DNA from: Cordia subcordata
Lineage: Eukaryota > Streptophyta > Magnoliopsida > Boraginales > Cordiaceae
Direction of reading: 5' to 3'
NCBI GenBank assembly: GCA_028554755.1
Contig: JAPTOF010000021.1
Coordinates: 3,893,501 to 3,957,500 of the forward strand
DNA length: 64,000 nt
A program made the position numbers and the translations under genes. Shown here piece by piece: positions 1-11,850 of the stretch. Position 1 is the first letter of the stretch. Every line of letters starts with the position of its first letter. A model generated the notes under the pieces. The model had not been told where the DNA came from. It saw nothing but the letters and a program-made list of their open reading frames with translations, and made no database searches.

Positions 1-1291
1 CCTCAAAAGACATACAAAGATCATGAGCGCAAATGATTTGAATGCAAAGTAGTAGTCCACAATGCTAGAAAAGAAGTGTTATTTTGAATGGAAGGAATAT
101 ATTTCTTTTTTACTTCTTTTCCATACTCCACAAATTTAACGCGTACTGTCTTGTCTCATAACGGTTTATAAGCTTTTGTAAAAATTAATAAAGATTAAAA
201 AACCTGTTTCAAAAGAGCCTCGTCATAACAGTTGGGGGTTGCCACTTCTGCGTTGGTCCACCATGAAGATTTGTGTCCGAGGAAAAGTCAGTCTTATCTT
301 TTCTCTTCTTTCGCTTTCAAGTCTTTCTTTAATCATTTTTCCAAGAGATCTCACACTCCATTAATTACAAACCTCTTTTAGTCTTAGTTTCTTTTGCTCG
401 AAGTAAAGCACTCTATTTATTTCAAAGACAATGCTAAACGATCAAAAAATATTTAATAAAAAATAGCTAAAATACTTTGGAGTAAATAAAATGACTCTTT
501 AATTTTATCCGAAGTTATAGTTAAAATAATTATAAACTCACATTTTCTTTTCTCATTACACTTTTATCTCTCTCATCATTTCCCTCTTGGATGACTCAAA
601 TTTAGCTTCAAAGTTGGATATAATTTTTTGCACCCAGCATACAAAGCAACACCATCAACTCCAACTAGTATAAAACAACTCTATGAACTTCAACTTGACA
701 CATGTCCCGTTACAAGATTGTAATGGTTTGAGAACATTTCTTTTTTCTTTTTCTTTCTTTTTTAAATAATTTTGAAACCTTGATGAACAATTAATAAAAA
801 GACATGGACTGATTATCCACGTAAGAATTGTTCCAATTCACTAATCTAATTAACTTTTTTGAATCTTAACAATATTATTTAATCAGAATTGCTCCAATTT
901 TTAATCATCCACGTAAGAATTGCTTCAGCTTTTTTGAATCATAACAAAATGCCGACCAAAAAAATTGCTCCAATTTTTTTAATCATCCACGTAAGAATTT
1001 CCCTTATTTTAATATTTATTTTGGTTTGACCATCCTCAGGACAAGAGGAATAATAAAGACTGGCGGTAGTGTTACTCTCCTTTCTATGCCATGGCATGCA
1101 CGTTGAGGAACGAGGCCACTAGACCTAAAACGGCACGGGCGAGGAAAAAATTAAAGTGAAACTCGCCCCACAAACTGATGTCCTGAGAATATGAGCCAAG
1201 GCATCAAAAGCGAGAAAACTTAAAAGAGTTACCCGATCTTCAAAATGAATATCACCAACTTTTTGGAGAAAGATATAATTAAGGGGTGAAA
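1..1291. other. AT-rich intergenic DNA
   Basis: No reading frame with recognisable protein content is seen on either strand. The only structure noticed is a set of short direct repeats near 815-1003, listed separately. Confidence 0.6.
815..1003. repeat. three short direct repeats with ATCCACGTAAGAATT core
   Basis: The 15-base core ATCCACGTAAGAATT occurs three times (about 816, 906 and 985), with partial repeats of a neighbouring GAATTGCTCCAATTTTT block between them. It contains CACGTAAG, but repetition of a whole block points to local duplication rather than to a regulatory array. No gene starts nearby. Confidence 0.6.
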
Positions 1292-2157
1292 CACTATAAA
1301 ATTTCAGGCGTTATGTATTTTTTGTCATGTTTGAAGTAAGCGTAAAAAAGTAAAATAATAACTTTTACTTTAGTTATAATTTTAAATATAATAAAATATT
1401 TGATATATTTTCGACCATAACAATAATATTAGAATTTTAATATTTAATTTTTTAGGATAGCCAAAAAATTGTTATCATTGATAGTGTAACTAATATAAAT
1501 TTGAAAAATGCATTTGTTACACCTCAAAGTGTAGCAAAATTTAAATTTCATTTAGTACTTACATCTATATAGTCACATTAACTACACTTTTAAGCGTAAC
1601 AAACATTAGATTGAGTGCCATGCTCAAGTGCGGATTATGCAAAATAAAAATTGTGAGCTGTGTGGAATTGGCAGAGAACACAGAGATCATCTTTTTTTGC
1701 TTGCTCTTTCTCCTCAAGAATTTGGAAGAAATATTGGAGTAAATTGGGTTGTGGAAATTTGCAGCTGGAATGGGTTGAACTTATTCGGCGATTAAGCAAT
1801 CTTAACTGGAAACAAAGTGAAGTCAGTATTTTGCTCAACAATTTACGAAGGAAAGAAACAATAGGAATATTCATGGTGCCCAAATGTCCTCGAAGGAGCA
1901 AAATTTTTTAGAGGATTAGTGTTGATATCAAAACTTCCTTTTGTATAGCACATTATTACAAGGATAGTCTCGAGATAGGAGATTGTATATAGCCTAGGAT
2001 TTTTTATTGGCTTTGTATTTTGAAGTTATTTGCTGGAATGAAAACGATTTACTTATCGAGCAAAAGGGGAAAAAACCGTTAGATGCACTTCTAATTGTAG
2101 CATTAAATTTAATTTCATTGATGAAAATCCTTACACTTGGGGTTTGTTGGACAAAAT

Positions 2158-3240
2158 TAGTTGTTACAATAATTGATTACTGTTTGGCTAGTTGATAATT
2201 ACTTGGGTAGCTGATAACTATTGTACTTTAGTTATTAGTAGAGAACTGTTCAACTAGCTGATTCAATAAAATGTATTTGATAAAATTAGTTGATGAATGC
2301 AAAATACCGTAAAAAGACACTGCTATTACGTTATTATTGTTATAATAACTATAATTATTTTGACTACTATTGGAATAAGATAATTTATTTCATAATTAGA
2401 TATATGTTTATTATAATAATATTTTATCATTAAAGCATAATAAAATTTTTCTTTGGATAAGTTAGTTTTATTAATATTATAAAAATATTTTTAATTATAG
2501 AAATTTTTTTCATTTATTGACAATTTATTTTGTTAAAGAAAATAATAAATGGATGAATAAGACTTATACTTTTTTAGTATATTTTGATGTGGATAGTTGA
2601 AATTGAGAGGTTGGATAGAAGGTAGAATTACCAAGAAAAATATTGAAGAGAGGGTAGAATTGCTAAAACAAGATGAAGCAAGTCCTATTTGCCGAAAATT
2701 AATTGTTAGAATAGTTGATAGCTGTTTAGGTAACTGATAGCTATTGTATTTTAATTATTAGCAAATAACAGCTTGACTAGTTGATTGAATAAAATGTGTT
2801 TAATAAAATTAGCTGTTGGAGTAGCTGAAGAACACAAAATAATGCAACAAGATATTGGTATTACGTTATTATTGTTGTAATAAGTATAATTATTATTAAT
2901 ATTTTGCAATAAGGTAAATTATTCTATAATTAGATATATGTTTCTTATAATAATATTTTATTTTAATGTACAATAAAATTATTTTTGATAAATTACTTTT
3001 ATTAATATTATAGAAATATTTTTTAATTGATCAAAAATGGATTTTGTTAAATAAAAATAATAAATAGAAAAATAATATTTACACATTTTTAGTATTTTGA
3101 TATGAATAGAGTTTAGAGTTGATTTTTGTGTTATTTTAAATTATATTACTAAAAGAAAATGTAAAAATTTATAGAGGGATTGCATATAAATGGTAGAATT
3201 GCCAAAAAAATGAAAAGAGGATAGAATTATCAAAAAATAA
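2158..3240. repeat. diverged tandem duplication, unit about 540 bp
   Basis: Two AT-rich blocks, about 2158-2700 and 2701-3240, can be aligned along most of their length at an offset of about 543. Shared landmarks are GATTCAATAAAATGT / GATTGAATAAAATGT, ATTACGTTATTATTGTT, ATAATTAGATATATGTTT, TTATAATAATATTTTAT and the closing TAGAATT motifs. The copies differ by many substitutions and small gaps, so the duplication is old. No coding capacity is seen. Confidence 0.7.
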
Positions 3241-4382
3241 GAAATAAAATAACACTTAATCCTTTCTGAAACATTAATATTAACACTTCAAAAATACTAA
3301 TTCAAATACTATTTTAAATACAAACACTATCTAAAACACTGTACTGAACAATAAAAATTAGAAAATATAGTGAAAGTCAAAATCACTAGTTCAAATACTA
3401 TTATCGAATAGGGTCTAAATCTTGAACTGAAACATTAGTATTAACATTATATACACACTATTTCAAATATAAACCATACTTAAAAACTATTTTACCAAAA
3501 ATAAAAAATTGAAGGAGATAATCTTTTGACCACTTAAATGCTAGTTGAAACAAGGTTGTTGAATAGAGTCTTGGACAAAGCGTATCAATCAATTTTATTT
3601 CATTTTTATAACTAAGCTAAATATATATAACTGTCTATTTGATTTGTTATAGTTAAAATAATATTAGTCTCTAACGACACAACTCAGCTTTATCCCTTCT
3701 AAAATATTATCAGAAATGCTACAATTAGCTTTGGCCGATCGGCGTTTTCAATCGTGGTATCTTACATGGTATAATCCTTTCCCCTATGCTTATGACATTG
3801 TGTAAATTAAGATTCGCATGTCGAATATCCGCATATTTGAATAATTTCATCCCAGGGCAAGTACATAAGATAACATTGTAAATAGTTCAAATGGCCACCA
3901 TTTGTGTTTTCCGACAAATAAAAAAGGGTTGCCATTTGAATTTTATATGTATTTGTTTATATATAAGTTGATCCATTTTTTCTTTTGAAAAGACAGCTTA
4001 TAATATATAAATCGGACTGGGAGGAATTTTTTTTCATTTTTTTTTCACTTCAGTTTCTTTTCTAATATGCGCTACGAGTCTCTTTCACTAATTGCATATG
4101 GTACGTATAATATGTTTATATTGAACATAGTAAAGAAATAAAAATAATATTCTTTTTGATAATTTATTGTCTTAGACGAAGGAAACAACTAGTACTTCTC
4201 ATGCTTTTATTTTTCGGCTACTTCGAGCTAAGGATATTCCAAAATTGCGTTACGCTCGAGAATAATTCTTATCACGTCGAAAGTGATAAAAGAAAAACTC
4301 TTCCAACAAGTGTGCTTTACAAATTCGTTCTCATGCAAATTATTGTAAAACAAAATGACTCGAAGACGATCTCCACATGATG

Positions 4383-4385
4383 GTG

Positions 4386-4420
<35 letters not shown>

Positions 4421-4421
4421 G
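4383..4421. repeat. (TA)n(TG/TATG)n microsatellite
   Basis: A run of TA dinucleotides is followed by GTAT tetranucleotides. Simple sequence repeat only. Confidence 0.9.
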
Positions 4422-5223
4422 GTGCATATATCTATGGTGCACTAGTTGCTTCCTTCTCGGTTGCTTTTTCACACCATAATTCTTTGTTTTCCAAATGGAA
4501 GAAACTGAATGTGCAAAAGCTTCAACTTTTAAGGCTGAGAGGAGTTCGGAAGCTAGGGGAGCATTAATGGTGTTGTGGTGTGGGTAATTAGGGAATGTCA
4601 CGTTTGGCAAAAGTTGTTTATTCCCATGCAAAAAAAACAGGGGGCTTCAAGAAGTAACATATACATCAGCATGATGAAACACGTAAAACTCATGAACCCA
4701 TATATTAACAGAATCGAACCCTCCCCCTTTATTCCTGCTGGTTTGTGATGAGTCTGCAAGTAAAAATGAAACACACTTCCGGATTCCTCAATGAGACAGA
4801 GAGTCCCCCACTCAGCTTGCTTCACTTTTCAGGGCCTCGTATTTTGTGCCTAGCCGTGCTACGCTCATCTCTATCAAAGTTGGTCAAAAAAGATACATAT
4901 GCTAAGCAGTATATTAATAAGCATGTTACATATGTTAATTACTTCTTAAATATACGTATGCTAAGCAGTATATTACGTAAAAGTAGTTCTAAGACAATTA
5001 AACAGGATACTATGTTATGTATCAATATGAGCAATGGTTTTTAAGACTAATCCATATATTAGCTAGCCTTCAGGACTCACTTAAAATTGTTACTGTTAGA
5101 AATGTAACAAACATTTCATTACGCTTAAAATTGTAATTAAAATAAAAGTTATCATTTCATTCTCCTACGCTTACTCCAAGCGTAATGAAAAATGCTTAGC
5201 TACTGGCATAAAATCTTGTAGTG

Positions 5224-5537
5224 ATTTTATATATTAAAAAGTAAAAGAAGACTCTAATGTTACAAACAAAAATTTTTTATATCGAAAAATTATTTGTTAA
5301 AGATTATAGAAAAGCTCAACTTTATTACTTTTTCTGAATTGAGCTACAGTAGCTGACACAATTAATATATATAGAGCTTCCTAGAAATCCATTACATAAT
5401 AAGATTTGGCTCTACTAATCCTCTACCAATTAGGAATTGGAAATTATCTAGCCTCAACTAATTCACATATCTAGCTAGACAAAGTCAATCTAACTAGAGC
5501 TCAAAACTAAACTCCAAATCAAATTTATCTACTAACA
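5224..5537 (-). repeat. copia-A 3' LTR remnant
   Basis: It aligns with 28150-28241 plus 29003-29233, that is with the right LTR once the MITE there is ignored. It ends at CTACTAACA, which on the minus strand gives a typical copia LTR start TGTTAGTAG. Its other edge coincides with the CACTA-like end at 5223, so the outer part of this LTR is missing. Confidence 0.65.
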
Positions 5538-5599
5538 TCCCGTTAATCTGGATTTGATTCTTGTAACCCTCAACAAAGCTCTTTGTTGGATGACCATGT

Positions 5600-7631
5600 C
5601 ACTGTAGAGCGGAGTTTTGAGAATGTATGCAATTTGATCTAAAAACTTTACATACTCTATCTTTATTTCCTAATGATGCATTCTCAAATAAAGTGATAAT
5701 ATGTGTTAATTTGCTTGCTTCTCTCGTGAAACATTGGATTCTTGACCAAGGCAATTGTGGATTTGTTGTCAACATAAATTTCCACTGTTTCTTCTAGATA
5801 CATTTTAAGCTTTTTCATCAAATTTTTTAACCACAATGATGATAGACACATGAGGCAGTAGTTTCATACTCAGTTTCCACATGTTGAAAGTGTGAAAATG
5901 GTTGCTTCTTGGAACTCCAAGTGAATGCAAAATATCTCTCTTAAAGAGAAAAAAATCCACTAGCATTTTTTCTACCATTATGATCACAAGCCCAATCATT
6001 ATTTATATGCTCCACAAGTTTGAAATAATGATCTTGAGAGTATAATAGTCGATAATCAAGAGTCACTTTGACATAGAGAAGTATCCTCTTAGAAGTCTTT
6101 AGATGTGTATTGGTAGAAGCTTTTATAAAGTGACTTAGAAGTCTTACACCAAAGAGATTATCTGATCTTCTATATGTTAAGTACCTTAGGCTTCCAACTA
6201 GGCTCTTGAAAAGTGTTGAGTTCACCTGTTTATCTGTATCATCTTTTAATAATTGTACTCTATGCTTGACTGGAGTATTATACGGGCTGGTAATTTCCAT
6301 ATTGAACTTTTTGTAATTTCCATATTGAACTTTTTGAGGATCTCTTTTGCATAACCTTCCTGAGAAATAAATATTCATTCATCCATCTACTTCACCTCAA
6401 TCCTAAGATTATAGGACATGAGCTCTATAGTAGCCATCTCAAACTCTTTTGCCATTGTACTTTTGAAATCTCCAAATAATCTCAAATTATTACCAATAAA
6501 AATCAAGTCATCCACATACAAGTAAGGAATCAATATATCATTGTTCTCACACTTTATGTAGAGAGCATGTTCATGTGAAGACTTGGAGAAATCATTATGA
6601 TGGACGTATTTATCAATTCTACTATATTATTGCTTTTGGAGTTTGTTTTTAGGGCATAAAGAGTCTTTCTCAACTTTAGAACTTTGTTTTCACTTCCTTT
6701 TACTACATAGCCTAATGGTTGTCCAATATAAAGCTCTTCATTAAAAGAAACATTTAAAAATGTAGATTTTGCATTTAATTGATGAAGTTTTCATCTTCAT
6801 TGAGCTATCAAAGATATAATAGATATTATAGTTTCTAAGCAGGCAACAACAACAAATACCTCATCATGGTTAAGATCAACTCTATGACTGTAGCCTCTGC
6901 AACTAGCTTTGCCTTGTACCTTTCTACTCCTTTTTTTGCAATCTTCTTTATCTTGTAGAACCATTATTTAGATGGCTTCGTGGCATTTGGGTAAAGTTGC
7001 AAGCTCCAAACTTTATTTTTCTTTATTGTTTCAATCGCTTCATCCATAATTTGTTTCATTTTTCTCTATTGTTAGCTTCCTCAAAAGCTATTAGCTTGCA
7101 ATCAGCAAGGAGACAAAAAGGAGTTACTTCATCATTAAATTTGAGTTATCTCATAAATTTAATTAAAGCTTCTGTAGAGGGAAATTCTATCATTAGAACT
7201 TGAACTCATTGAAGAGAAGTTTCCTTGTGCTGGAGTTGGAGCTGCAGTTGTAATTAAAGTTAGAGTTGTGGTTGGATTTAGAGTTCAAGGTTGAGAGATG
7301 GAATATCTATTGACTTTTGCTTTGTACTCTTGCAGATGTAAGAGTTTATATTCTTTTTTCTTGTTGGTACTCCAATTCCATTCATCGTCTTCATCAAATT
7401 TTATATCTCTACTAATAATAAATTTTCCTTTTATAGGATTATAGAGTTTGTAACCTTTGGGATGCCTATCATAGCCAATAAAGACAAGTTTTTGGCTTTT
7501 ATCATCAAGCTTATGATGAATTTCGTTAGGAACAAGAGTATAAGCAATGCTCCCAAAAAACTTCAAGTGCGTGATGCCTGGTTTTCTTTGATACCATGCT
7601 TCTAATGGAGTTTTGATAGAAAGACTCTTTG
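5600..7631 (-). pseudogene. copia-A pol 3' part: integrase C-terminus, RT, RNase H
   Basis: Conceptual minus-strand translation in several frames gives, in order: the integrase C-terminal region with KFFGSIAYT and FIGYDRHPKGYKLYNP (7566-7285), an RT segment with KAKLVA near 6880-6965, the RT catalytic box YVDDLIFIGNN (YVDD codons at 6507-6518), the connection region SLVGSLRYLTYRRSDNLF (within 5941-6378), and RNase H ending near VETEYETTASCVYHH (about 5820-5870). These are the order and motifs of Ty1/copia pol. Several frameshifts and stops separate them, so no intact polyprotein is possible. Confidence 0.85.
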
Positions 7632-8383
7632 GAGGAGTTTGGTTTGGGGAATGAAAAAATCATTCACAGGAATAACATTCTCGAGAATTACAATCCTAGG
7701 AATGTGAATGTGATTCCCATAAATGTTATAAAATTGTTTGGTGTGTCAACAATATTCCTGGGAAGATTTTGGAGTTTTTCTAGGAATCTTAATTTGTGAT
7801 GTTTGGTTTGAAGCTAATATTTCCAAAAAATCTTAGGCTATTTTCCAAAAGTATCCCTTTTGGTTATACTTTGGAAAAGATAATCACAAACTAGTTCTGT
7901 AAACTCATCTCCTTCAATCTTACTACACAAATGTAGAAAAATTCTTCTTTCTTTTGGGTTCTATATATATCTTTATATATTACATTATATATAGGGAGAG
8001 GTGGTGGTGTTTTTGATATAAGATGGTGTGAGGATGCCGTGACAAATTTGTTTGTTTTTCGGTAGCGAGAGTAAGACGTGGGGGAAAGAGGAAGGGTTTT
8101 TGTCTTTTTCATGTTTTTCTTTTTTGATCAAATGTGAAAGTGCTTTGAAGATATATATTTTTTTGTTGTCTTTTTAGTCACTTCTACACATTCCATAATT
8201 GGAAAAATAGAATCCCCATCCTTAGGTGGGAATGAAAATTGAGGAAATTATGGGAATATTGCATTTTCAGAAATGTGATATTTCTGGAAATCATTTTTTA
8301 TTCTACAAATCAAACATGGTGATATCACATTCCTAAATTCACTTTCTCAGGAATCTTGTATGATTCTGTGAACCAAATGTTCC
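7632..8383. mobile_element. MITE-1, 752 bp, inside copia-A integrase
   Basis: The ends are inverted repeats: GAGGAGTTTGGTTTGGGGAA on the left and, on the minus strand from the right, GGAACATTTGGTTCACAGAA. The element is flanked by CTTTG on both sides (7627-7631 and 8384-8388). The copia integrase continues directly from one flank to the other, which fixes the boundaries. Subterminal blocks rich in GGAATNTGA repeat in both orientations. No transposase frame is present. The superfamily is uncertain; the flank could be a partly decayed 8-bp hAT duplication. Confidence 0.7.
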
Positions 8384-8910
8384 CTTTGTAACACAATGAT
8401 CCAAGAGATATAAAGCACAATCAACAACTTCATCCCATAATTCTTTCGGCATTCCTTTATTTTTTCAACACACTTCTTGTGATCTAAAAAATAATTCGAC
8501 CTTTTCTTTCAATAACTACATTTTGTTGAGGTGATCGATGCATGTCAAAGGGCATTGAATACCATGATCTTCACAAAAATTATCAAATTCTTTTGATGTG
8601 AATTCTTCACCTATATTAGATCCAAAAGCTTTTATTTGCCAATTGCTTTTCTTTCTCAATAAGAGCCTTCAATTCCTTGAAATTATCAAAAAAAATTAGA
8701 TTTTTCTTTTTAAAACCTGTTTTACAGCTAAAGTCATCAACAAAAAGAATAAAATATTTATTTTGACCAAAAGAACTTGGTTAATTGGCCAAGAAATATC
8801 GGTTTAGACAAGTTCAAGTGGCCTTGTTGCTCTTGAATACTGCTTTGTTTGGAAACCTTTTATAATTTGTTTTCAAATATGACATTCTTCACAAATTTGT
8901 TCTAGATGAC
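8384..8910 (-). pseudogene. copia-A integrase core fragment
   Basis: Minus-strand translation shows the end of the zinc-binding domain (QICEECHIWKQ, about 8860-8905), then RPLELVYTDI and ILFVDDF of the catalytic core, then EEFTSKEFDNFCEDHGIQ and a decayed PQQN block with RKG near 8520-8540. The pieces lie in different frames with stops. The fragment is cut at 8910 by copia-D and at 8384 by MITE-1. Confidence 0.8.
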
Positions 8911-9100
8911 TGATGAGAGTATTAGTATATTAATATATAATATATTAGGACATGTTATTTAAGGTTAAATATGTCAGTTGTATTACTTGTCCTCAAAGTC
9001 ATATTTCTTGTACTGCAAGTCTTGTACTAGTATAAATATTCTTGTAACACCCTTTTGGGGTCTTGCGGTTAATAAACTTCCATATGGTATCAAGAGCCAA
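8911..9100 (+). repeat. copia-D 5' LTR and primer-binding site
   Basis: The LTR shares with 17005-17173 the blocks TATAATATATTA, TTATTTAAGGTTAAATATGTCA, GTCATATTTCTTGTA and CCCTTTGGGGTCTT-like sequence. AATAAA (9071) near its end may serve for polyadenylation. TGGTATCAAGAGCC at 9085-9098, two bases after the LTR end, is the usual copia primer-binding site complementary to initiator tRNA-Met. Confidence 0.8.
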
Positions 9101-9300
9101 AAGATCTTAGCACAAAAAAATTTCCTATCTTTTTCTCTATTTTCTTCTTTCTACCTTAACCTAATTTTTTTCCTCTTCTGTTGCCTTCATCTCCAAGTCA
9201 ACTCTTGATGCTTCAACGTCAAGCCTTGTAGGTCGGCTTGCGCCTTTTCTCTTGTCGACTTCTATGACACGTTGAGATACAGATTTGTTGGTGCACACAC

Positions 9301-9615
9301 ATGACAAACTCCTTTGTTGATACGTCATCTTCACCACAGCACATCATAGTTCCTCTTGGCAGCACATCATCATCTGTTGCTGCCATGTCCGTCTCAACGG
9401 AACAGTTAGTGCCAAGAATTTTTGCTGTTGCAAACTCCTCACTCGTCAATTTCTCATGCTACCTTGTCAAAGGGCACAACATGGTAGTTGCCTATAATTT
9501 TCAACATGCTTGCTTGCAACTGCCCAATTTCACTATGTTGCCTAGCTTTCAAGCACCAACATGGCCCTTACTCCAATACTCTTATATGCTACAAAATCCC
9601 TCCTCCACCTCTTAA
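9301..9615 (+). pseudogene. copia-D interior open frame, unrecognised
   Basis: An open frame of 104 codons lies 200 bases after the primer-binding site. It is rich in Ser, Thr, Val and Ala in the first half and in aromatic residues and Pro in the second. I do not recognise a gag domain or zinc knuckle. Its position suggests a remnant of a 5' gag region. From its stop to the Athila insertion at 10008 no coding signal is recognised. Confidence 0.3.
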
Positions 9616-10007
9616 ACACTCCAAAAATTTACCTTTCTTATATATTAGGTGGTTGGTCCAGTACTTCAATTAAAGATTGAGTCAAGGGGCTTTACAAAAC
9701 AAAAAATCTTTCTTAAGAACCAAGGTGAGTTCCTTTCACTTTAAAGTGGCACTTTCCTTTTTTTTTTTTTCTTAATATGAAAAGACACCATCCAGCTTTT
9801 AGATGAAATAAATGAGTCTAATTGATGTCGATGTTGGCCATCACCTGAATTCATATTGTAGAAAGCCGGAGCTTTGCAAAATGAACATTTGAAACAAACA
9901 GTTATTTTGCTCTTTCAGTCAGAGTTAACTCAACGTAGCTACTACTATTATCTTCCTCTCTTTCTCTATCTTGATTTATATTTGGAAGAAAAGTATGGCT
10001 TCTTCGT

Positions 10008-11098
10008 TGATGTCTTCTTTCGAGTGCAAGCTTTAAAAGACCCGCAAGCGTACGGATGTGCAATATAGTGTATACGAGTGCAGGTGTCGAACCACAAGGA
10101 GGCGTGAATGATGTGAATGAATTCTATGCTTGGTATCCTAAAAGTGCCAAAGAGAAAGATCTAAACTATATATATTTCTTTTCTTTTGGATTTTGGATTG
10201 TCGAGAGCTCTATGTAAATGAAATAAAACTAAACTATGAATAAAAACAAATGGAAACGCGAGTTGATTAAGAGGAAACTAACAATTGGAAAGGGATTAGG
10301 GTGACTTTGGCTTATGAATAGGTAATTCTATGCTCAAATGCTATGGGATTAAGGGATGCTGGCTAACTCTCATAATTGCTCTTAACTAGGTTGCTAATTA
10401 GTGTCCTGATTTCCCCCTAGGACTCGGTGCGGGTCTGTTCCTAGGCGACGTCTCCTAGAGCTACGGCGTTGTCCTTATGACCTAGGGCCTCAAGAGTGAC
10501 TAACTAATTTCCTAGGTGGCTTAGAATGAACCTACGTTAGCACCTAAACCGTTGGCTGGGTTTAAAGCCAAGACCTAGTGTTGCTAAGGTCGACTCAATC
10601 TATCCTGAAACCTATTGGCTGGATTTAAAGTCAAAGGAGACTTGACCTAGACTAGCCCTAAATTATGCTTCGTCATTCTAAGGTTACTACAGCAGGATTT
10701 CACTTGCTATTGCGTGCAGAAATATGCGCTATTGAAGTTATGCTCGTTACTAGGCATGCTAATACGCATATAGACATGAATAAAAGCACTACCCACTTCA
10801 TAGCATTTACATATAAACACATAGACATGAGTATAACATGGATTAGATGTGTTTAGTAACAAACAAACTTCAATTTATATACATGTTATTCATCTAGGCA
10901 TTTTATCAAACACATAGACATGAATGAAAGAACACCCAATTAAACAAGACAAATCAAAACATATATATATTCAGCCATCATATCCCATATCATAAGAGTA
11001 TAAAATCAATCCATTACATAAATTTAATCACCCTATACAAATCTACTCGAGCATAATGGAAAATAGAATGAAAGAGATATAACAAAACTCCCCTTTCA
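10008..11098 (-). repeat. Athila 3' LTR, truncated to R/U5-side 1091 bp
   Basis: It is nearly identical to 14705-15795: I count about eight differences in 1091 bases, seven of them transitions. The part corresponding to 15796-16432, which contains the promoter, is missing. The sequence joins RT coding sequence directly at 11098-11101. Confidence 0.9.
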
Positions 11099-11100
11099 TC

Positions 11101-11850
11101 TTATAGCTTTTTTCCTAGTTTTGGAGTTGAGCTTCCTATAGTCAATGCAAACTCTCCATCCCGTGGGAGTACGTGTAGGGATAAGCTCTCCTCTCTCATT
11201 CTCCACAACTGTGATCCCGGACTTCTTAGGGACTACTTGGACTGGGCTAACCCACTCACTATCGGAGATCGGATAAATAATGCCTGCATCTAAAAGCTTA
11301 ATGATCTCCTTCTTAACTACTTCGCTCATGTGTGGGTTTAACCTTTTTTGCATTTCCCTAGAAGGAATGGCTCCATCCTCAAGGTGAATACGATGCATAC
11401 AAACAGAAGGGTCTATGCCTCATAAATAATCAATTTTCTACCCTATAGCCTTCCTGTGTTTCCTAAGGACCTCTAAGAGACGCTTCTCATGCTCACTAGA
11501 AAGATCGGAAGCTATGATGATCGGAAGGGTCTCACTAGAGCCTAGGAATGCATACTTCAAATGATCCGGAAGGGGTTTGAGCTCTAAAGAAGGGCTAGGC
11601 TCAACCAAGGGGGACTTAACCTCAGCATCAGCTATGCGTTCATCACTAGAAATGGGAGTAGAAGAATTAACCTTGAGTGACTTATTAATCAAATAGCTCT
11701 CAATCAAGGAAGTAGAAGCTACACATTTCTTCTCCAAGGTCTCCAAATCAAAATTTGACATCAATTCTTCAAATTTCCTCAAGTCATCTACATCGGTCAT
11801 GGTCTTTCTATGTAATCCTCAACGCAAGAATCAATCACATCCACTCTAAA
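11101..11850 (-). pseudogene. Athila PR-RT linker and N-terminal RT fragment
   Basis: Minus-strand translation from about 11800 gives an acidic linker (PSPSLELKPLPDHLKYAF), then ETLPIIIASDLS, RLLEVLRKHRKAIG, CMHRIHLEDGA, EVVKKEIIKLLDAGIIYPIS, WVSPVQVVPKKSG and WRVCIDYRKLNS. These are the standard opening motifs of gypsy RT. Two in-frame stops (TAG and TGA) lie between RKAIG and GIDPSVC. The frame ends a few codons after YRKLNS, where the truncated LTR begins, so the catalytic YxDD box is absent. Confidence 0.9.

Larger units (their letters stand above)
1292..5223. mobile_element. candidate CACTA-like element with long inverted ends
   Basis: The left end begins CACTATAAAATTT (1292) and the right end, read on the minus strand from 5223, begins CACTACAAGATTT. 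Similarity continues inward for roughly 130 bases on both sides, including a shared GAAGTAAGCGTA / GGAGTAAGCGTA block and a shared ATAACTTTTA block. CACTA ends are typical of that DNA transposon superfamily. The flanking triplets (AAA left, ATT right) do not match as the expected 3-bp target duplication, and no transposase was recognised inside. It could be one non-autonomous element of 3.9 kb or two related single ends. Confidence 0.4.

Noticed and set aside
4317..4631. Minus-strand 104-codon open frame
   Set aside because: Its middle is the (TA)n/(TATG)n microsatellite read as Tyr-Ile repeats; there is no conserved content.
10665..10856. 63-codon frame repeated almost exactly at 15362-15553
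   Set aside because: It lies in the two Athila LTR copies; repetition is due to the LTRs, not to a conserved gene.
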